Source: CAZOZK01 sp964584245
Lineage (GTDB): Bacteria; Patescibacteriota; Microgenomatia; UBA1400; PJMF01
Direction of reading: 5' to 3'
DNA: 8,774 nt
NCBI GenBank assembly: GCA_964584245.1
Contig: CAZOZK010000042.1
Span: 1 to 8,774 of the forward strand
In this document: one piece after another, positions 6,692 to 8,774 of the stretch
Position numbering within the stretch: the first letter of the stretch is position 1
Layout: each line of letters starts with the position of its first letter
Program-made: the position numbers and the translations under genes
The notes under the pieces: model-generated
The model's database searches: none
Told to the model about the DNA's origin: nothing
The model's input: the letters and a program-made list of their open reading frames with translations, nothing else

Positions 6692-8167
6692 ATGAAACAT
6701 GTTGTTGTGATTGGATCTGGATTTGGTGGATTATCTTCCGCCGCATTACTCGCTAAAGCTGGTTACAAAGTTACCGTGCTCGAAAAAAATGAACAGGCTG
6801 GTGGACGCGCTAGTCGCCTGACAGAAAAAGGCTTTAGTTTTGATATGGGACCTTCGTGGTTCATGATGCCCGAAGTCTTTGAGCGGTTCTATGCTGAGTT
6901 TGGCACCACGCTTAAAGAGCAACTCAAGTTAAAAAAATTGACTCCCCAGTATCGCGTCTATTTTGAGGACAAAACTTTTGTAGATATCACAGGAGACTTA
7001 GAAAAAGATTGTGCGTTATTTGAATCCTTCGAAAAAGGTGCCGGCCAAAAACTGCGCGAGTATCTGCAAGAAGGCAAACTCAAATATCGTATCTCAATGG
7101 ATAGTATTTTGTACAAGAACATGGACTCAGTTTTAGATTTTGCCAAAAATAAAGAATTGATTAAACACAGCCGTTCGGTTGGCGTGCTTGAACCAATGGA
7201 AAAGTACATTACTAAGTTTTTTTCTAATCACAAGTTGCAGCAAATTATGGAATACAACTTGGTTTTCTTGGGCTGTTCTCCACAAAATGCGCCAGCTCTG
7301 TTTAGCATGATGGGCTATGTAGATATGGAACTTGGTGTGTGGTATCCCCAGGGTGGAATTTATTCCGTGGTGGATTCTATGGTAGCGATTGCCAAAAAAT
7401 TGGGCGTGAAATTTGTGTACAACGCACCGGTTACGGCGATTGTGTCTGAAGGAAATTCGGTCAACACTGTTCGCACAGTCAAAAAAGACTATGTTGCTGA
7501 TTTTGTCGTGTCCAATGCAGATTATGCGCATACTGAAGATTTATTGGAAGATCAAACTAAACGAAATTATCCTCCTCGCTACTGGAAAAAACATGTCTCT
7601 GCCCCATCGGCATTTTTGTTGTACTTGGGAGTCAAAGGTAGCATTCCAAAATTAAAGCACCATACTCTCTATTTTGGTGCTGACTGGAAAAAGCATTTTT
7701 CTGAGATTTTTGCTAGCAAAAAATGGCCACAAGACCCATCAATTTATATCAACAATCCGTCGGTGACTGATCCCACCCTTGCGCCAAAGGGTCACCAAGC
7801 ACTTATGGTTTTGGTGCCGGTAGCGGTTGGCTTAGAAGAAAGTGAAGAGTGGAAAGAAATGTACGCAAACTATATTATTTCTTTTATCGAGAAAAAAATT
7901 GGTGTGTCACTTAAAGACAAAATTGTGTATCAGAAGATTTTTTCGGTCAGTGATTTCTCGAGCAGATACAATAGTTTTGCTGGCAATGCACTTGGCGGCA
8001 TTGCTCACACATTTTTCCAGAGCGCAATTTGGCGACCGTCTAACAAGAGCAAACAGTTAAAGAATTTGTTTTTTGCCGGTGCTGGCACTGTGCCAGGTAT
8101 TGGTGTGCCAACGTCGATTATTTCTGGACATTTGGTACGGGATAGAGTTGTGCAGGCAGACAAATAA
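6692..8167 (+). CDS. crtI: Phytoene desaturase-type FAD-dependent carotenoid oxidoreductase (CrtI/CrtN family)
   Basis: A 491-residue flavoprotein that probably introduces double bonds into phytoene or a related C30/C40 carotenoid precursor at the membrane. The N-terminal Rossmann dinucleotide site is VIGSGFGG (residues 6-13), with the ribose-binding Glu31 and AGGRAS (36-41) after it. FDMGPSWFMMPEVF follows, then WYPQGGIYSVVD in the middle and VSNADY. The C-terminal FAD motif FFAGAGTVPGIGVP (460-473) is intact. The ATG at 6692 is chosen because the Rossmann strand begins at residue 3 and a -10 box lies directly upstream; the open frame further left is antisense to the lactate permease. No phytoene synthase (crtB), cyclase or other carotenoid gene is nearby. 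The exact reaction (number of desaturations, or a ketolase/isomerase role as in some relatives) cannot be read from the sequence. Confidence 0.88.
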   Translation: MKHVVVIGSGFGGLSSAALLAKAGYKVTVLEKNEQAGGRASRLTEKGFSFDMGPSWFMMPEVFERFYAEFGTTLKEQLKLKKLTPQYRVYFEDKTFVDITGDLEKDCALFESFEKGAGQKLREYLQEGKLKYRISMDSILYKNMDSVLDFAKNKELIKHSRSVGVLEPMEKYITKFFSNHKLQQIMEYNLVFLGCSPQNAPALFSMMGYVDMELGVWYPQGGIYSVVDSMVAIAKKLGVKFVYNAPVTAIVSEGNSVNTVRTVKKDYVADFVVSNADYAHTEDLLEDQTKRNYPPRYWKKHVSAPSAFLLYLGVKGSIPKLKHHTLYFGADWKKHFSEIFASKKWPQDPSIYINNPSVTDPTLAPKGHQALMVLVPVAVGLEESEEWKEMYANYIISFIEKKIGVSLKDKIVYQKIFSVSDFSSRYNSFAGNALGGIAHTFFQSAIWRPSNKSKQLKNLFFAGAGTVPGIGVPTSIISGHLVRDRVVQADK

Positions 8168-8174
8168 GATCCAT

Positions 8175-8203
8175 TTGGCTATTTGTACATTTTTAGGTAT
8201 AAT
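8175..8203 (+). promoter_or_regulatory. Promoter of tRNA-Glu
   Basis: A -35-like TTGGCT (8175-8180), a 17-bp spacer and a perfect -10 TATAAT (8198-8203) put the transcript start near 8210, about 4 bases before the mature tRNA. It lies in the 46-bp gap after the crtI stop, so the tRNA has its own promoter. Confidence 0.75.
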
Positions 8204-8213
8204 ACTTGCTCTA

Positions 8214-8285
8214 GGCCCCATCGTCTATCGGTTAGGACACCAGGTTTTCATCCTGGTAAGCAGAGTTCGACTCTCTGTGGGGTCA
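8214..8285 (+). tRNA. tRNA-Glu (anticodon UUC)
   Basis: A complete 72-base cloverleaf decoding GAA/GAG. The acceptor stem pairs GGCCCCA (8214-8220) with TGGGGTC (8278-8284), including one G-U pair, and the discriminator is A8285. The D stem is GTC/GAC (8223-8225 with 8236-8238). The anticodon stem CCAGG/CCTGG closes the loop TTTTCAT, with anticodon TTC at 8247-8249. The T arm is CAGAG-TTCGACT-CTCTG (8261-8277). The CCA end is not encoded (CAA follows), so a CCA-adding enzyme is needed. Confidence 0.97.
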
Positions 8286-8298
8286 CAAATTTTAACAA

Positions 8299-8328
8299 TT
8301 CACCACCCCCCATTTTCACTGCTATAAT
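8299..8328 (+). promoter_or_regulatory. Promoter of the DUF3592-type gene
   Basis: A perfect -10 TATAAT (8323-8328) ends 7 bp before the ATG at 8336, and a -35-like TTCACC (8299-8304) lies 18 bp upstream. Transcription would start at or one base before the A of the ATG. There is no Shine-Dalgarno, so a leaderless mRNA is expected. The segment between the tRNA and this promoter contains a short C-run but no hairpin terminator for the tRNA. Confidence 0.65.
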
Positions 8329-8335
8329 AAATCAT

Positions 8336-8774
8336 ATGTTCAGTGAAAAAGTTTCAATCAACATTATCAAAATCTTGTTCTCAATTGTCGGTGCGCTTAT
8401 TTTCGTAGTTTGTTTTTTCATTACTAGAGGAACACTTAGTTCAATTGCAAACAGCACCAAAACTACTGGAGAAGTTATCGGGTTAACTGGCAGTGACACT
8501 AAAAAATCTGTCATTCGTTTTTCAACACCAGATGGCGGCGTGTACACCATTGAGTCGAGAGTGAGTAGCAATCCTCCAAGACATAGAGTTGGTGACACAG
8601 TCAGTGTGCTGTATAAGGCAGATAATCCAGGTGACGCGATATTAAATTCTTTCATAGATCTGTGGTTTGCAACTATTACTACTGCATTTTTGGGCATGAC
8701 ATTTTCTGGCATTGGATTTGGCATGATTTGGTATAGTTACAATAGAAAAAAATTAGTTGAAAAATTAACTATTT
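8336..8774 (+). CDS. DUF3592-domain membrane protein, 3'-truncated by the window edge
   Basis: An open frame from the ATG at 8336 runs without a stop to the window end (146 codons visible). A transmembrane helix at about residues 9-30 is followed by a soluble beta-rich segment, then a second hydrophobic helix at about 107-133, then a basic tail (YNRKKLVEK). The soluble part has the DUF3592 pattern: TTGEVIGL, then VIRFSTPDGGVYTIES, then SSNPPRHRVGDTVSVLYKAD, then NPGDAILNSF, then a Trp at the next membrane entry. The family is widespread and its function is unknown. The start is supported by the TATAAT box directly upstream. It could be nearly complete, since such proteins are often about 140-170 residues. 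Confidence 0.8.
   Translation, partial: MFSEKVSINIIKILFSIVGALIFVVCFFITRGTLSSIANSTKTTGEVIGLTGSDTKKSVIRFSTPDGGVYTIESRVSSNPPRHRVGDTVSVLYKADNPGDAILNSFIDLWFATITTAFLGMTFSGIGFGMIWYSYNRKKLVEKLTI

Noticed and set aside
8073..8327. 84-codon open frame on the plus strand over the crtI end and tRNA
   Set aside because: It runs through the tRNA-Glu gene and overlaps crtI out of frame, so it is a chance frame.
8332..8724. 130-codon open frame on the minus strand
   Set aside because: It lies antisense to the DUF3592-type gene, which has family motifs, membrane helices and a promoter. The minus-strand frame shows no recognisable domain.
1..8774. Search by eye for CRISPR repeats, IS ends, toxin-antitoxin or phage genes
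   Set aside because: I saw no regularly spaced repeats, transposase or integrase motifs, or small paired genes. The window is ordinary metabolic and transport content.

Overview
The window is about 8.8 kb of moderately AT-rich, gene-dense bacterial DNA. It carries six protein genes complete or nearly so, one tRNA gene, and the start of a seventh protein gene. The style suggests a small-genome bacterium, and Candidate Phyla Radiation/Patescibacteria is my best guess, with low-to-moderate confidence. The reasons are the short (420-residue) glucose-6-phosphate isomerase, the very tight gene spacing, start codons that mostly lack Shine-Dalgarno sequences, an AI-2E-family permease, and a tRNA whose CCA end is not encoded. 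No 16S rRNA or ribosomal protein gene is present to confirm this. TGA acts as an ordinary stop for pgi and does not occur in-frame inside the other genes, so the UGA=Gly code of Gracilibacteria/Absconditabacteria is unlikely.

Layout. Positions 1-3906 (+) hold a sugar-feeding block: a GH15 glucoamylase-type glycosidase cut by the left edge, a BadF/BadG/BcrA/BcrD-type sugar kinase, and glucose-6-phosphate isomerase. Together they could convert alpha-glucan to glucose, then to glucose-6-phosphate, then to fructose-6-phosphate. Positions 3938-5011 (+) encode an AI-2E-family membrane protein whose strong promoter starts inside the pgi stop codon. Positions 5019-6653 (-) encode an LctP-family lactate permease that converges on the AI-2E gene, with 7 bp between the stops. 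It diverges from a CrtI-type phytoene desaturase (6692-8167, +) across only 38 bp. Downstream lie tRNA-Glu(UUC) (8214-8285, +), with a near-consensus promoter, and a DUF3592-type membrane protein (8336 to the window end, +).

Regulation. Several genes (AI-2E, DUF3592, crtI, probably the kinase) have a -10 element ending about 6-8 bp before the start codon and no Shine-Dalgarno sequence. This is the layout expected for leaderless mRNAs. pgi, which has no such promoter, has a clear Shine-Dalgarno instead. Inverted repeats lie just upstream of pgi and in the lctP/crtI divergent region and are candidate operators.

I see no mobile element, CRISPR array, toxin-antitoxin pair or defence system. The most interesting material is the compact promoter architecture and the metabolic grouping, not a new machinery.
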